From Azolla caroliniana (taxonomy: Eukaryota > Polypodiophyta), in assembly GCA_043228905.1 (NCBI GenBank), contig JBHGNT010000013.1:17732001-17796000 (forward strand): a stretch of 64,000 bases of DNA. Direction: 5' to 3'. Both the position numbers and the translations under genes were made by a program. Below the pieces are notes generated by a model. That model did not search any database. It was not told the DNA's origin and saw only the letters and a program-made list of their open reading frames with translations. How positions within the stretch are numbered: the first letter of the stretch is position 1; the number at the start of each line of letters is the position of its first letter. Below, piece by piece: positions 1-10,275 of the stretch.

Positions 1-1890
1 ATAAACATTATGACAAATTTCTCTTTAAGGTTGTTGAATAGAGAATAAAGGTGTGCATAGAAACAATTACTCAACTAAGATGAAGCTCTATCATGGGATA
101 CCCACAAAAACAAGAAAAGAAAATCACCTAAAAAAATAGAGCAAGTGTGAAATTTTACAATTTTCTACAATGGGATGATATGTTTACTAGGCCGTACCCC
201 ATCCTTCTTAGAAATAAGGGAAATATTGTAAACTTATGAAATCTTAATAAGTTGCCACAATGGTGATGTGGGTGACTGATGATAATAAACCCTAAACCTA
301 TGAAATAAGGACATTGGCCTGGTTATATAAGGCCACAACCTAGGTGTGTTTTACGTGGCCCTAACATATCCTTCTTAGACATCAAGTAGATCTTGCAAAA
401 TTATGAAGCCTTAATAGATTGCCACATCACTAACATGGGTGACATGTTCAATGTTCACAAAGAGCCAAGTGGGTCTTATGGTCGAACCAAAGCACACAAG
501 GAGGAAATGAGGGAAGAATAAGGAAACATAAATAATGTTGAGATTTAGAAAAGTAAAGTAAAGAAAATATGCTTGGAAAGCATTCTATCTCTTTTTGTTA
601 ATCTCCGGAAAGGGGAGTTATGAGGACCTTCAATGGGTCTTTTTGGATGAGGAAAGGATTGAGTGAGAAAGGGATTAGTAAAGGGGAAAAGTAAATAAAT
701 TAAAGGAGATATAAGACAAGGTAGAAAATATACTTTTCATCCAAAAATATTTATCGTGGTGTGTTAGAGCAATATGTTTTCATTGAAGATATCTAGGCTT
801 ATAGCCCTTAATTTTTAGAGCTATTAAGAAAGTATACTTTTCATCCTAAACATTTGACGTGGCTTGTTGGAACAAGATGTTTTCATTGAAGATATATATG
901 CTTATTGCTTTTAAATTTAAGTGTAATTGAGATTATGATGTCACTTTCACACGTCATTAAGTTATGAAAATATATTAACACTTGTCTTGACATGTGTTAC
1001 AACTTACAATGTTTTGCCAACTTTATACTTGCATTAGGTTTATTCGCTTCCGGAGCAACTCATTCTTGTCTTGGCTTTTCACGAGGATTAAGGCTTTTGT
1101 CAATGAAGTTGCTCTATTTCAACCGATTTCCTTTTCTTATTTATATTTCATATTGAGACAACAATGGAACAACCACATTGATATTGTACTTTCACAATGT
1201 TACTCATATCATCTATATGATCACATGGGCCCCATTGAAAACTTTTTACTTCTCAAGCTAAATAGCGCCACACGTTGTGGCATCGCTAGTGGAACGTGGC
1301 TCATGATGATTCACAAAATATCCAAATGCTAACAGAGGAACTTGGAAGAGTCTTTGCCTTCATAAAGTGTCCAAATTCTGTCCAAAGAAGAGTCTTTGCT
1401 CCTAAATAAATATCAAAATGCTCTAAGAGGAAGTCTTGTCTCACAAAATTATTAAAATGCTCAAGGATGAAAGTAGTGAATGAGTTTGTTTGTGTTGGGC
1501 TGCTAAAAGTGGGGACGATATGAGGAAGGATGCAACTTTTTTCCACCAATGAAGAATATACAACTTTATAAGTCGACCCGTCAAAGATTTTGATTGACAA
1601 AGAAGTGGCGATGGCAATACGTATTAACAAGGGAAACTTGCAAGGCCAACGCGAACAAGGTAAACTCTCGTGACAAAATTCGAGGAACAATGAAAAGCTA
1701 GTTTTAAATACCATTCTAACAACAAGATAAGTGTGAGCACGTCTTCCCGTAAAGCGAAAATTTCGACACAAGTGTGAACCAAAGGCTTAGAGTGAAAAGA
1801 GGTGGTCGTGAGATGGCGAGAAGGGGAACGGACAAAATGTGGACATGGGCGAGAGGGGAGTGCATGGGGCCGAAAGGAACGTCGGAGAAA
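1..1890. other. Intergenic, no gene recognised; degenerate tandem duplications
   Basis: No open frame here resembles a known protein. Two diverged direct duplications are visible. One block starting near 190 (ggccgtacccc, then atccttcttaga) recurs near 357 with a period of about 167 bp. A second starting near 724 (tatacttttcatcc ... gttttcattgaagata) recurs near 828 with a period of about 104 bp. Short degenerate repeats (gagtctttgc, caaaatgctc) occur at 1345-1465. The right end of this stretch is the distal promoter side of the polyketide synthase gene. Confidence 0.6.
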
Positions 1891-1893
1891 GCT

Positions 1894-1913
1894 CTGTGTG
1901 TGTGTGTGTGTGT
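1894..1913. repeat. (TG)n microsatellite
   Basis: About ten TG dinucleotides in the promoter region of the downstream polyketide synthase gene, about 200 bp upstream of its TATA box. Confidence 0.85.
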
Positions 1914-1932
1914 TGGTGGGTTGTTGCGCGAC

Positions 1933-1938
1933 CACGTG
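1933..1938 (+). promoter_or_regulatory. G-box (CACGTG) upstream of the polyketide synthase gene
   Basis: A perfect palindromic CACGTG lies about 165 bp upstream of the TATA box at 2104. G-boxes bound by bZIP or bHLH factors are established elements of chalcone synthase-type promoters. Its use here is inferred from position only. Confidence 0.45.
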
Positions 1939-2103
1939 AGGCGTACGCGTGCGTGTGAACGAGGGACAAGCAAAGATATGGTTGAACAAGTCAACAAGGC
2001 CAAAGGAGAAATGAGAGAGATGAAGCAATGCATGTCACACATGTGACATCAATGGGTGTTGTGTGAGAAAGAAAAGGAAGAATGAGTCAATGGGTGGCCA
2101 TTG

Positions 2104-2110
2104 TATAAAA
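2104..2110 (+). promoter_or_regulatory. TATA box of the polyketide synthase gene
   Basis: TATAAAA followed by GAGGGC fits the plant TATA consensus. It lies 300 bp upstream of the start codon at 2404, so transcription would start near 2135-2140 with a leader of roughly 265 nt. The leader is pyrimidine- and A-rich, as is usual for plant 5' UTRs. No competing TATA box is seen closer to the ATG. Confidence 0.65.
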
Positions 2111-2403
2111 GAGGGCAATGGAAGGCTCCCAATCTTAACTACAAAAGAGTGAGTAAGAGGGAAAGAGAGAAGCATAAAGAGGTTTCAAGCTCAAATCTTG
2201 GTTTCCAACACAAACAATCCTTCTTGAAAAAGAACTCTCTTCTAATCTCATCTAATCATATATCTAATCTTTAAGGGAGGTTTTCCTTCTTTCTTTCTTC
2301 TTCCAAACATTGAACAAGCACAACAAAGAAATTAAGTGTTAATTTCCTCTTACCAATCTAATCTTCACCCAAAAGCTTGTAGATTTCTTCCTTCATTCAC
2401 ACC

Positions 2404-3997
2404 ATGTTTCTCGAGGTAGAGGTTGCTGCCCAAGGTCGCCGTGAATGGGTTCCCGCCGAGGAGGTTCCTGGGACACCGCGCCCCACGTGCCCCACATGGA
2501 TCGAACAACCCTCGCCCCGTCCAGCCGCCCTCCCCGAAGGCCCCACTTGGGTCGAGCCACCCTCCCCCCGCCTCACGGCCGCCTCGGGCCTCTCCCAGGA
2601 TTCGGCCCCCGAGCGTAGGCTCAACGAGTTCCCTCCCCGCCACAAACCCCGTGCCGCCGTGCTCGCCATGGGCCGCGCCACCCCGCCCAACAAGATCACC
2701 CAGTCCACCTACACCGATTGGTACTTCAAGGTCACCGGCTGCGAGGACAAGGTCCAGCTTAAGCAAAAGATGCAACGGATTTGTAAGTTGGTTCCTCGGC
2801 AATTCTCTTACAAAAATCCTATTAACCCTAACCCAAATTCCCTTTCCAAAAACAAACAAAAAAAAGAAGGATAGATCTGGGTAAAACCACTAAAATTGTG
2901 GTTAAATTTGCATGAAACCCTAAAATCGTGGTTAAATTTGCATGGTGAAACCCCTTCTAAACCCTCCTGGGGAGCCTAAAACTCTTTCCGAAATTTATGC
3001 AGGTGATAGATCTGGCATCGACACGAGGTACTCGATCCTCACCGAGGAATTGCTGAAGGAGCACCCCGAGTTCTATACCCCGGGCGAGCCAAGCATCGAG
3101 CAGAGGAACTCGCTCTTTGCGGTCGAGGTCCCGAAGCTTGCCCACGAGGCGGCTATCCAGGCGATCAACGAGTGGGGCCGTCCGGCGACCGAGATTACCC
3201 ACCTCGTGGTGGCCACCTTGACCGGAGTGGCCATCCCGGGGGCCGATGTCATGCTCACCAAATCCCTAGGCCTCCGGCCGGATGTGAAACGGGTCATGCT
3301 CTACATGCTCGGGTGCTATGCCGGGATCACGGCCCTCCGTGTGGCCAAGGACTTGGCCGAGAACAACCCCGGATCCCGGATCCTCATCTGTTGTAGCGAG
3401 CTCGCGGCCCCGACCTTCCGGGCGCCCAATGAGAAGTTCCCTTACGATCTCGTAGGGACAGCTCTCTTCGGGGATGGAGCCTCGGGCGTGATCGTGGGGG
3501 CCGATCCCGACCCCAAGATCGAGCGGCCATTCTACGAGATCGAGTGGGTGGGCGAGGTCTTGGCCCCCGACTCGGACAAGATCATCGAAGGCACGATGAA
3601 GCTCGAGGGCTTGCAATTCTACCTCGATCGCACCCTCCCGTCCCTCGTCTCGAAGCATGTCGGATCCTTCTGCCTCAAGGCCTTGGAGAACATAGAAGGG
3701 GATGATTCGAAGAAGGGGTTCAATGATGTGTTTTGGGCTGTGCATTCGGGTGGGCCGGCCATATTGAACGCGGTGGAGGAGGCGATGCAGCTCTCGCCCG
3801 AGAAGCTTGCGGCCAGCCGCCACATCCTAAAGAACTACGGGAACATCTCGGCCTCGACCGTGTTGTTCGTGTTGGATGAGCTTCGGCGTAAGGACTCGGA
3901 TGCGGACAACCAGGAGGGGTGTGAGTGGGGAATTGCCGTGGCTTTCGGGCCCGGGGTCACGATCGAAGGCGCGCTACTGAGGCGGTGCGGCCAATAG
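2404..3997 (+). CDS. Type III polyketide synthase, ASCL/chalcone synthase-like (2 exons)
   Basis: Exons 2404..2782 and 3003..3997 give 457 aa. The 220-bp intron (GTAAGT...GCAG) splits a Cys codon after its first base, the conserved intron position of the CHS family. The thiolase fold is complete. Catalytic Cys231 lies in LGCYAG, His374 in WAVHSGGPAI and Asn407 in YGNIS, and the CoA loop AFGPG is at 440-444. The motifs GCYAG, AENNPGSRIL and PYDLVGTALFGDGA are closer to anther-specific CHS-like enzymes (LAP5/LAP6, PKSA/B) than to true CHS. Those enzymes condense fatty acyl-CoA with malonyl-CoA for sporopollenin in the ER. Positions lining the CHS starter pocket differ (SELAAPTF where CHS has SEITAVTF). 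Before the core (AVLAMGRATPP, about residue 85) is a Pro-rich extension of about 60 aa with an internal near-repeat (PTWIEQPSPRP / PTWVEPPSPRL). The start was chosen because ACCATG at 2404 is the first ATG of the open frame. The exons are markedly GC-richer than their surroundings. Family is certain; substrate is inferred. Confidence 0.93.
2870..2947 (+). repeat. Short tandem repeat inside the polyketide synthase intron
   Basis: Two copies of a roughly 30-bp unit (gtggttaaatttgcatg) lie immediately upstream of the 3' splice site region. The frame happens to be open through the 3' half of the intron, so an ATG at 2942 is not evidence for an alternative first exon. Confidence 0.6.
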
Positions 3998-5760
3998 GTA
4001 GTCTTTTTTCATTAAGTTAAGGAGTGTCCGGGATCGGAGATCTGGCCGGGCCGGGGGATCGGGATTTGGTATCATTTAGCAAAACTTAAGGAAAAACACC
4101 CATCTATCAAAAGAAAAGAGAAGAGTGACAAAAATAATAAAACAAAAAAAAAAACGCCACATTTGGATAAGTGCACAAAAAAAAACCCAACAAATGCCAA
4201 AACTTTTGCTTTCTTTTTTAAAAACCTTCATATTGTTATGTATTGTAGCTCAATAACCTTCTTTTGCTGGTTCTTTGTCAAAAAATGGTGGAAAATAAAT
4301 ATATAGAAGGAATCTTATATATTTCCTTCTTCCTCCCTATCAATAAAAAAAGCTTCTTTACCTTCTTCCTCTTGTTGTAGACAAAATTTGCTTTATGATT
4401 AATGTATTTTTTTTCTTAATTAAAGACAAATGTTGTAACTTTAAGACAAAAGAGTTGGATACCCACTACAGACACCCCCCACTTTCTTTTTTACTTTCTT
4501 TAGGTGAAATATCCATTCACTACATTTTTCTTATTATGTACTTGGGCCGCCCAAGATATGTATTCATACATATGGAGAGTAGATTTAAAATTATATGTAG
4601 CTTTGACAGACTTTTTACGATCTACTAGCCAACCCTTTGTCTTTGTCTTTCTCTAACCCTTTAATAGTTTGGATGGTGCATAACAAATGTCTTGCACCAC
4701 TTGCCATAACAAAGTTTGGGCATTCATGCACTTGTGTCATAGCCCTTGGCATGTGGGAACATCTATTGTTTTCACGCAACGGATGGTTTTGTCAGATGAC
4801 GAGGAGGTTGTAGGTGCAAGTGGTTACATTGTTTATGGAATTGTCTACATCCACCAAGTTGGAGCTAAACACACGATCCATATATTAGATTTAAATTATG
4901 CATTAGATTTAAATTATGCATGGCTTGAACTGAGCATGACTGTTTATGGAATGTCTACATCCACCAAGTTAGAGCTACACAAACGATCCATATATTAGAT
5001 TTAAATTATGCATGGCTTGAACTGAGCGAGACTTCTACATTGGTTGTCATAGACCATAACCCAACCAAATAGAGATGAGGTAAATGGGAGTACATTTAAA
5101 TTTATGCATATCTCAAGTAGAGTTGCTCAAGACAAAAGAGTGTAAATGAGAATTACATGATCATAGCTTGATCAAATTAGAGAACTTGTGGTTTGATAAA
5201 AGATCACTTGATGCTCCTTTGTAGTTCATAAATTTAGCAATTCATGTATGTTAAGATATGCTCCACGATGAGGGTCACAAAACTCGTAGATTATTAAATT
5301 AGAGTCAAAACTTGTGCTCTAAAAAAACATCACTTGATACTCCTTTGTAGTTGATAAATTTAGCAACTTGTGCATGTTATACTCCACGATGAAGAGTCAC
5401 AAAACTCGTGTCAAGTTGTGAAAATTGTGGCACGATTGATTGTGCGGTGTCTTTTAGGAATGTATTTGCAAACTCTTAGTCTAGAGATGAAACGTTTAGG
5501 AATGTAAACGATGCACATTGTAAGTATTTAATTTGTAACAATCTTTTCTTCTTCATAAGTGGTTTTTTTATGATAATGGATAAGGTCGTTGTATATCCTA
5601 ATATTGAAGATTTGTGGGGATTCTATCTTAGCTAAGATTGTTGTACTATGTCCAATGTCCACACTTGACCAACTATGCTCATTAAAAACCCTTGTGGAAC
5701 TCACTTTATTGCCAACTTTCTAATCGTAGAATTAGAATTGCCACTTTGTCATCGAGTTTG
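3998..5760. other. Polyketide synthase 3' flank and AT-rich intergenic DNA with tandem duplications
   Basis: Several A/T-rich candidate polyadenylation regions follow the stop codon (aataataaaac near 4133, gaaaataaat near 4270), but none stands out. No further gene is recognised. Two tandem duplications are clear: one with a period of 111 bp from 4831 (gtttatggaa...tctacatccaccaagtt, two copies to about 5030), and one with a period of about 126 bp from 5176 (atcacttgat.ctcctttgtag, two copies to about 5415). Confidence 0.6.
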
Positions 5761-5799
5761 TAACCGTAGAATTGTACATCCTTGGAGTGGATTCCACTT

Positions 5800-5901
5800 G
5801 GATGGAATGTGAAGAAATAAATAGAAAGAGGAGATGCATTACATTCACATGGATGGAATATGAAGAAATAAATAGAAAGATGAGATGCATTACATTTGCT
5901 T
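5800..5901. repeat. 51-bp tandem repeat, two copies
   Basis: The unit ggatggaatgtgaagaaata... repeats at 5800 and 5851 with only a few mismatches. The period is a multiple of three, so a small frame stays open through it, but no protein family is recognised. Confidence 0.8.
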
Positions 5902-6070
5902 CAGGATGGCTCAATAGATTCCTTCATGAATGGGACATTTTTGCAACATCACAAGCTGGGAAAATATGCGGAGGTTCACGTTTCACATATTGCATTGATT
6001 ATGTCGCATCAAACTTCAAAACCACATATTTTCTCTTGAGTCCATCCTTTTGTTTGCGAACCACATTGTT

Positions 6071-6370
6071 GCTTTCACACGAGTTAGCTCACATTCTCTT
6101 TGATCTAAATGGGGTCTTGGGCAAAAGAAAGGAGATTCCTCAACCATGCATATTTTGCCTCGAACAAGTTTATGAATAAGTAATCACACAATAGTATATT
6201 ATTACTCCACATTTGAGTTTGCTTTCACATGAGTTACCTCACATTCTCTTTGATGTAATCGGGGGCTTGGGCAAAAGAAAGGAGACCCCTCGATCATGCA
6301 TATTTTGTCCCGGACAAGTTTATGAATGAGTAATCACAATTTGATATATTACTCCACATTTGTGTTTGCT
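6071..6370. repeat. 150-bp tandem repeat, two copies plus start of a third
   Basis: gctttcacacgagttagctc at 6071 recurs at 6221 with high similarity over the full 150 bp, and the first bases of another copy (gctttct) start at 6369. Each unit carries the same short segment (cttgggcaaaagaaaggag). No coding function is recognised. Confidence 0.85.
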
Positions 6371-6449
6371 TTCTACCTTAGACACATTTCTTTCCAATTT
6401 ACTATTTGAACTCTCAATTGCGACATTCATTAGTAAAATTCTTAACACA

Positions 6450-6540
6450 TGGATAAACTCCACACTTCTTATGTGAAAATGCATCACTTTTTGTTCCATT
6501 GGTCGTATTCTATCTCCATGGATAATAACAAAACCTGTCT
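6450..6540 (+). mobile_element. SINE/LINE 3'-end-like fragment
   Basis: The segment ...gtgaaaatgcatcactttttgttccattggtcg...gataataacaaaa resembles the 3' half of the SINE at 15.75-15.93 kb and the fragment at 40.4 kb (same order: gaaaatg, ttttttgtcycat, rggtc, gataataa). No tRNA-like head is visible, so it would be a 5'-truncated copy. Confidence 0.35.
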
Positions 6541-7204
6541 CTCTCTTCCTCTTTGTTCGATGCCTTAAAAGCTCCACCACGTAAATAGTGGTAGTTTTAG
6601 TAGCATCGACAGACTAGAACATGAACATCATTGAAAGCACCTTTTCTTTTTATATTAGTCATTTTATGATGAATGTGGATAAGTTTCTTCCTTGTCGGTT
6701 CTCACCTACTCTTAATCTATCTTAGAAATTCAACGACGTAAAACTAAAGTTATAATAGTCATTGTAACTCATATGATGGATAAGACTAGTTGACTTTCCA
6801 TACTCCCATTTCCACCTCATCACCACCTATCCCATTTCCATATTATCGGCTCACATCTCTCTATCGCTCTCTACCCATTTTTTAAGTTCAATTTTTGGTT
6901 TAGTAATTAAAAATCCCTCCATGGACTTTATAATATCACCATAAAGTACAAGTAATATTTTAACTTCTAGCATCTTTTTTGTCTATTTGACACATCCCCT
7001 ACTAGGTAAATCAATGTTAGGCCTAGAAGGCCAACACCTTCGTCGAGGATAGTGATGATGTAAAGTATCACGGTAATATTTTAAAGAGAATAAACTTTAT
7101 ACACAATAGATGTAAGATAGTCAAGTGTATACACAAGAGAGAAGTAGATTATGTGTGTGCGCGTTATGTATATATGTGTGAATTAGATGAGAGAGAGTAA
7201 CTCA

Positions 7205-7260
7205 GAATAGAACAAAATTTTTTATTGTCCATGAGGAGGCCAATTTTGACCTATGCGAAT
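7205..7260 (-). mobile_element. 3' end of a non-L1 LINE (truncated remnant)
   Basis: Read on the minus strand, this gives cgcataggtcaaaattggcctc followed by an A/T-rich tail. This matches the palindromic 3' terminus of the LINE ending at 13.8 kb (ggccaaatttggcc) and of the remnant at 61.9 kb. Only the extreme 3' end is recognisable. Confidence 0.45.
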
Positions 7261-7528
7261 CAATAAACATATCATCTTGTATGAGATTCCTACTCTATGG
7301 TAAAAATTCACCATGTGAAAATAATGCACACTACATGTATGTGTCCGCACACACATATGTGCAATGAAAACCTAGAGGAGGATGGAAATTACCTACAAGT
7401 ATAATCATCTTCCACTAAGTGAGATTTGGCAGCCAACCTTCAATATATCCAAACATGGTTGATCCTAGTGAACCTAGTACGGAAGCCCACTCACACTCAT
7501 GTTTATGTGAATGACAACAATGAGTCGA

Positions 7529-8492
7529 GTTTTTTATTTTTTTAGTAACACTTTTATTACTAGCGGGAAACCTCAAAGTGAGGTAAAAACCCACAAAGAA
7601 TAAAGAAAAATATACAAGTGTTGATTAGACACTAAAGGGCTTAAAAGCACTCAAAGCAAAGGTTGTAAATTTGGAGTGTGATGTCTCTAAGTTGTGGACA
7701 ATCAAATAGAGATTGCCTGAGGGATTGCTTAAAGAAGCTAACTTCATGCAATTGGTTTCGATCAAAGACCTTATTATTGCGGGCTGTCCAAATGGTCCAA
7801 AGTGCCCAAAATCGTGTCCATTGGAGAAAATAGGCATTGTCAGATAGGGCGCATGGAATTTGTCCAAATATCCAAAAGTGTTTACCAAACCTTCGGCCAG
7901 GAAATCTGTGATAAAGAGATGCACTTAGTCTTTGTACAAATGTTGTGTGGGACTGTTTCCAATCGTCCACCACATCTTGCACAATGCGGCGAGGCTATCA
8001 ATCGCTTTTGAAGATTCGACCTAGTTGGGAGCACACCCAATAAGCATCTCCATAGGAATACCCGTTGCTTAAGTGGAAGACCAGAGCTCCATAAGCTTGC
8101 AAGCCTGTTATTCCACCAGGACTGCGTTTTGTGTAGGTTCCATAATGCATTTGCATGTTCGTGAAACTATGGGATAGGTTGCAACAACATATACACGGAA
8201 TGTGTTGTAATGTTATGCATTGGAATAACAATGTTCCCTTTTTGTAACATCCAATCCTGAATCTTGCAATCTCCATTGAGAGGTGGCGTAGGTACTAAGG
8301 AAAGCACCAACTTAGTGACTTGATTCCATATAACGCGATGATGTGGCCCAAGACTGAAGTGCAATAAGTGGCCTTGGTCATTTATCACATCTACAATTGA
8401 TTTCAGCCCCTTCTTTACTAAAAAATAAGCTTTCCTAGGCTCTTGTTCAGCTAATGACTGTGGGAATATAGCACTCCAGTGTAAGCTTTCAA
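7529..8492 (-). mobile_element. 5'-truncated L1-like LINE with 15-bp target-site duplication
   Basis: The insertion is bounded by a perfect 15-bp direct repeat, acaacaatgagtcga, at 7514-7528 and 8493-8507. On the minus strand the element ends in an A-rich tail just inside the left repeat. Its frames encode the last part of a LINE ORF2. The segment RFWALWTIWTARNNKVF is typical of the post-RT C-terminus. A second segment (GLKSIVDVINDQGHLL) is also found in the fragment at 48.5 kb. Two or more frames are needed, so the copy is dead. About 960 bp remain. Confidence 0.85.
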
Positions 8493-8509
8493 ACAACAAT
8501 GAGTCGATT

Positions 8510-9060
8510 GTTTTACATGTGCAATGACACTTATGGAACATATAGGAAGGTTCATGCAAATTACACGAGCTTATGAACCACCCTAACTTAGAGAGCCATG
8601 GTTCACAAGTGGGTACAAATAGAAACGAGGCATGGGATTTGGCACCACTTAAATTAAGGTCCATCATTGGATCTAGCAATATACCCTTATTATGTTTGAG
8701 GTTACAATGGAGTATGCATTGATTATACCTTTAACATCTATTTTAATGTGATCAAGTGCAATTATAGTTCAATATCTTACAACAGTATGAGATCGAGGCA
8801 TACCAAGTTGGGTGATTTGATGTTAGTCTAGATCTCAATTTCTCCCTTAGAGTGCATGGAACCAAGGCTTAATCTTAATGTATACCAAATGGGCCATAGA
8901 ATTTGCTATAACAAAGAAGAAGAACGCGTCAATCTAGTGAGATTTAAATTAGTGCTTATATTACATCAACAATTGAAGTTGAATAAGTTGACTGCTATGG
9001 TGCTAGCATTGATCTTCCTCTCACTTACAATATTTGGACACCGTGGATACCCCTATGAGG
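8510..9060. other. Intergenic, nothing recognised
   Basis: AT-rich single-copy-looking DNA between the truncated LINE and the 5' region of the large LINE. No gene, RNA gene or repeat is recognised. Confidence 0.5.
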
Positions 9061-9109
9061 GATGTCCCCATGACTCATAAGCACTCACTCTCGCTTCCTC
9101 GTCTCTGTG

Positions 9110-9290
9110 TAACGACTCTTTCTACCGTTGTTGTCGTCGTTTATTGCCGTCGCCGTCGTCTGCAGACGCTGTCTGCTGCCGACTATTGCTGTCGTCATTT
9201 GACAACTACTGTTGTCTTCTACCGTCTGCAGTCGTCGTCTGCCGTCTGCTGCCGCCGTCACCGTCGTCGTCGCGGGGTGTTTCTTCTCCG
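9110..9290. repeat. GTC/CTG-rich leader of the LINE
   Basis: Dense, irregular GTC/CTG triplets (gtcgtcgtct, ctgccgtctgctgcc) give a GC-rich block in AT-rich surroundings. It sits about 200 bp upstream of ORF1 and probably belongs to the element's 5' UTR. Short open frames across it are low-complexity artefacts. Confidence 0.55.
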
Positions 9291-9456
9291 TTTTCTCTTG
9301 ACGTTGTGAAGTGCCATTTTCTTGACGAGTTCGTGGGTGGGTTCTTTTGGTGTGCTCGTCGCGTGCTACAAAATGCCGATGTGATTGCGACATACACACA
9401 AACTCAGCTAAGTCTCGAACCCATTTATTTTACCTTTTTTTCTTATTGACACCAAA

Positions 9457-10269
9457 ATGACGTCTAAACGAACTAAGGAACATAAGGATAGACAAGACGA
9501 GGCTATAAGTAAGGAGGACTTTTTAGATATGTTTAATCGTTTAACAAAAATAGAGATGGATATGAAAAAATGGGTGAAAGACGCCGAAACCCACAAGAAA
9601 AAAGATAGAGAGGAAAAAGACGCCCTCAAGGCCGAAATAGAACAACTTAAAGTGGCAAACACCGACCTTAAAAAACAACTTAAGGACATCGAGGTATCTC
9701 GAGAAGACGGTGAAATATCCTCTATAGAGGATATAAAGGACGAAATTAAAAAAGTTAAAGAGGAAGTTAATAATAACATAGAGTTAGCTAAAATGGGTTG
9801 GGTGGATGTGGTTAAAAGAAACATTAAAAAAGAAATAAAAGATGAAAATATTGTTAATACCACCCTTGAAGAAGAGAAAATGCGTCAGGCCCGACGCTTA
9901 AATGTACGTGTCACTAGGCTTAAGGAAGGTGCATCCCCAAATGAGGATGCACAAACACTTGGGAAAATGTTAGGGTACACAGAGGCCCTACCTATCACCA
10001 AAGCATGGAGGGTCGAGCGTGACACAACTAGGAAGAGAGCCTTAGTCCTTCAATTTAAAGACTTAGACTCTAGAATCACTTTCTTTAAGAAGAGACCAAT
10101 CCTTCGAGGAATGGGTGGGGACCCCATCTATCTCAATGAAGACCTCACTAAGATGCAAATTGAGCATCGCAAGAGTTGTATGTCACGAGTTATGCAAGCT
10201 CGTCAAGAAGGCCATCGCGCCTTTTACCGAGACGGGCGAGTGATCATAAATGATCGCACTACTAATTGA
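9457..10269 (+). CDS. LINE ORF1: coiled-coil, RNA-binding-type protein
   Basis: This 270-aa frame starts at ATG 9457. Residues about 5-125 are very rich in K, E and D with heptad-like spacing (a long coiled coil). A globular part with the pattern ARRLNVRVTRLKEG ... KAWRVERDTTRKRALVLQFK ... GGDPIYLNEDLTKMQ follows. This is the layout of LINE ORF1 proteins with an RRM-like or transposase-22-like domain that coats element RNA. It ends at TGA 10267-10269, in the same frame as ORF2. No frameshift is seen in this ORF. Confidence 0.75.
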   Translation: MTSKRTKEHKDRQDEAISKEDFLDMFNRLTKIEMDMKKWVKDAETHKKKDREEKDALKAEIEQLKVANTDLKKQLKDIEVSREDGEISSIEDIKDEIKKVKEEVNNNIELAKMGWVDVVKRNIKKEIKDENIVNTTLEEEKMRQARRLNVRVTRLKEGASPNEDAQTLGKMLGYTEALPITKAWRVERDTTRKRALVLQFKDLDSRITFFKKRPILRGMGGDPIYLNEDLTKMQIEHRKSCMSRVMQARQEGHRAFYRDGRVIINDRTTN

Positions 10270-10275
10270 CGGCGT

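Noticed and set aside
2404-2884. Long overlapping frames in all phases of the first polyketide synthase exon, on both strands
   Set aside because: The block is GC-rich, so stops are rare in every frame. Only the frame from 2404 continues into the conserved CHS-family motifs and splices in phase.
2942-3002. An ATG at 2942 as start of a 351-aa polyketide synthase
   Set aside because: These bases lie in the intron. The resulting protein would lack the conserved N-terminal part (AVLAMGRATPP...), which is encoded by exon 1 and joins perfectly at the conserved intron position.
9034-9449. Arg/Cys/Ser-rich frames upstream of the LINE ORF1
   Set aside because: Low-complexity translation of the GTC/CTG-rich leader; no family resemblance.
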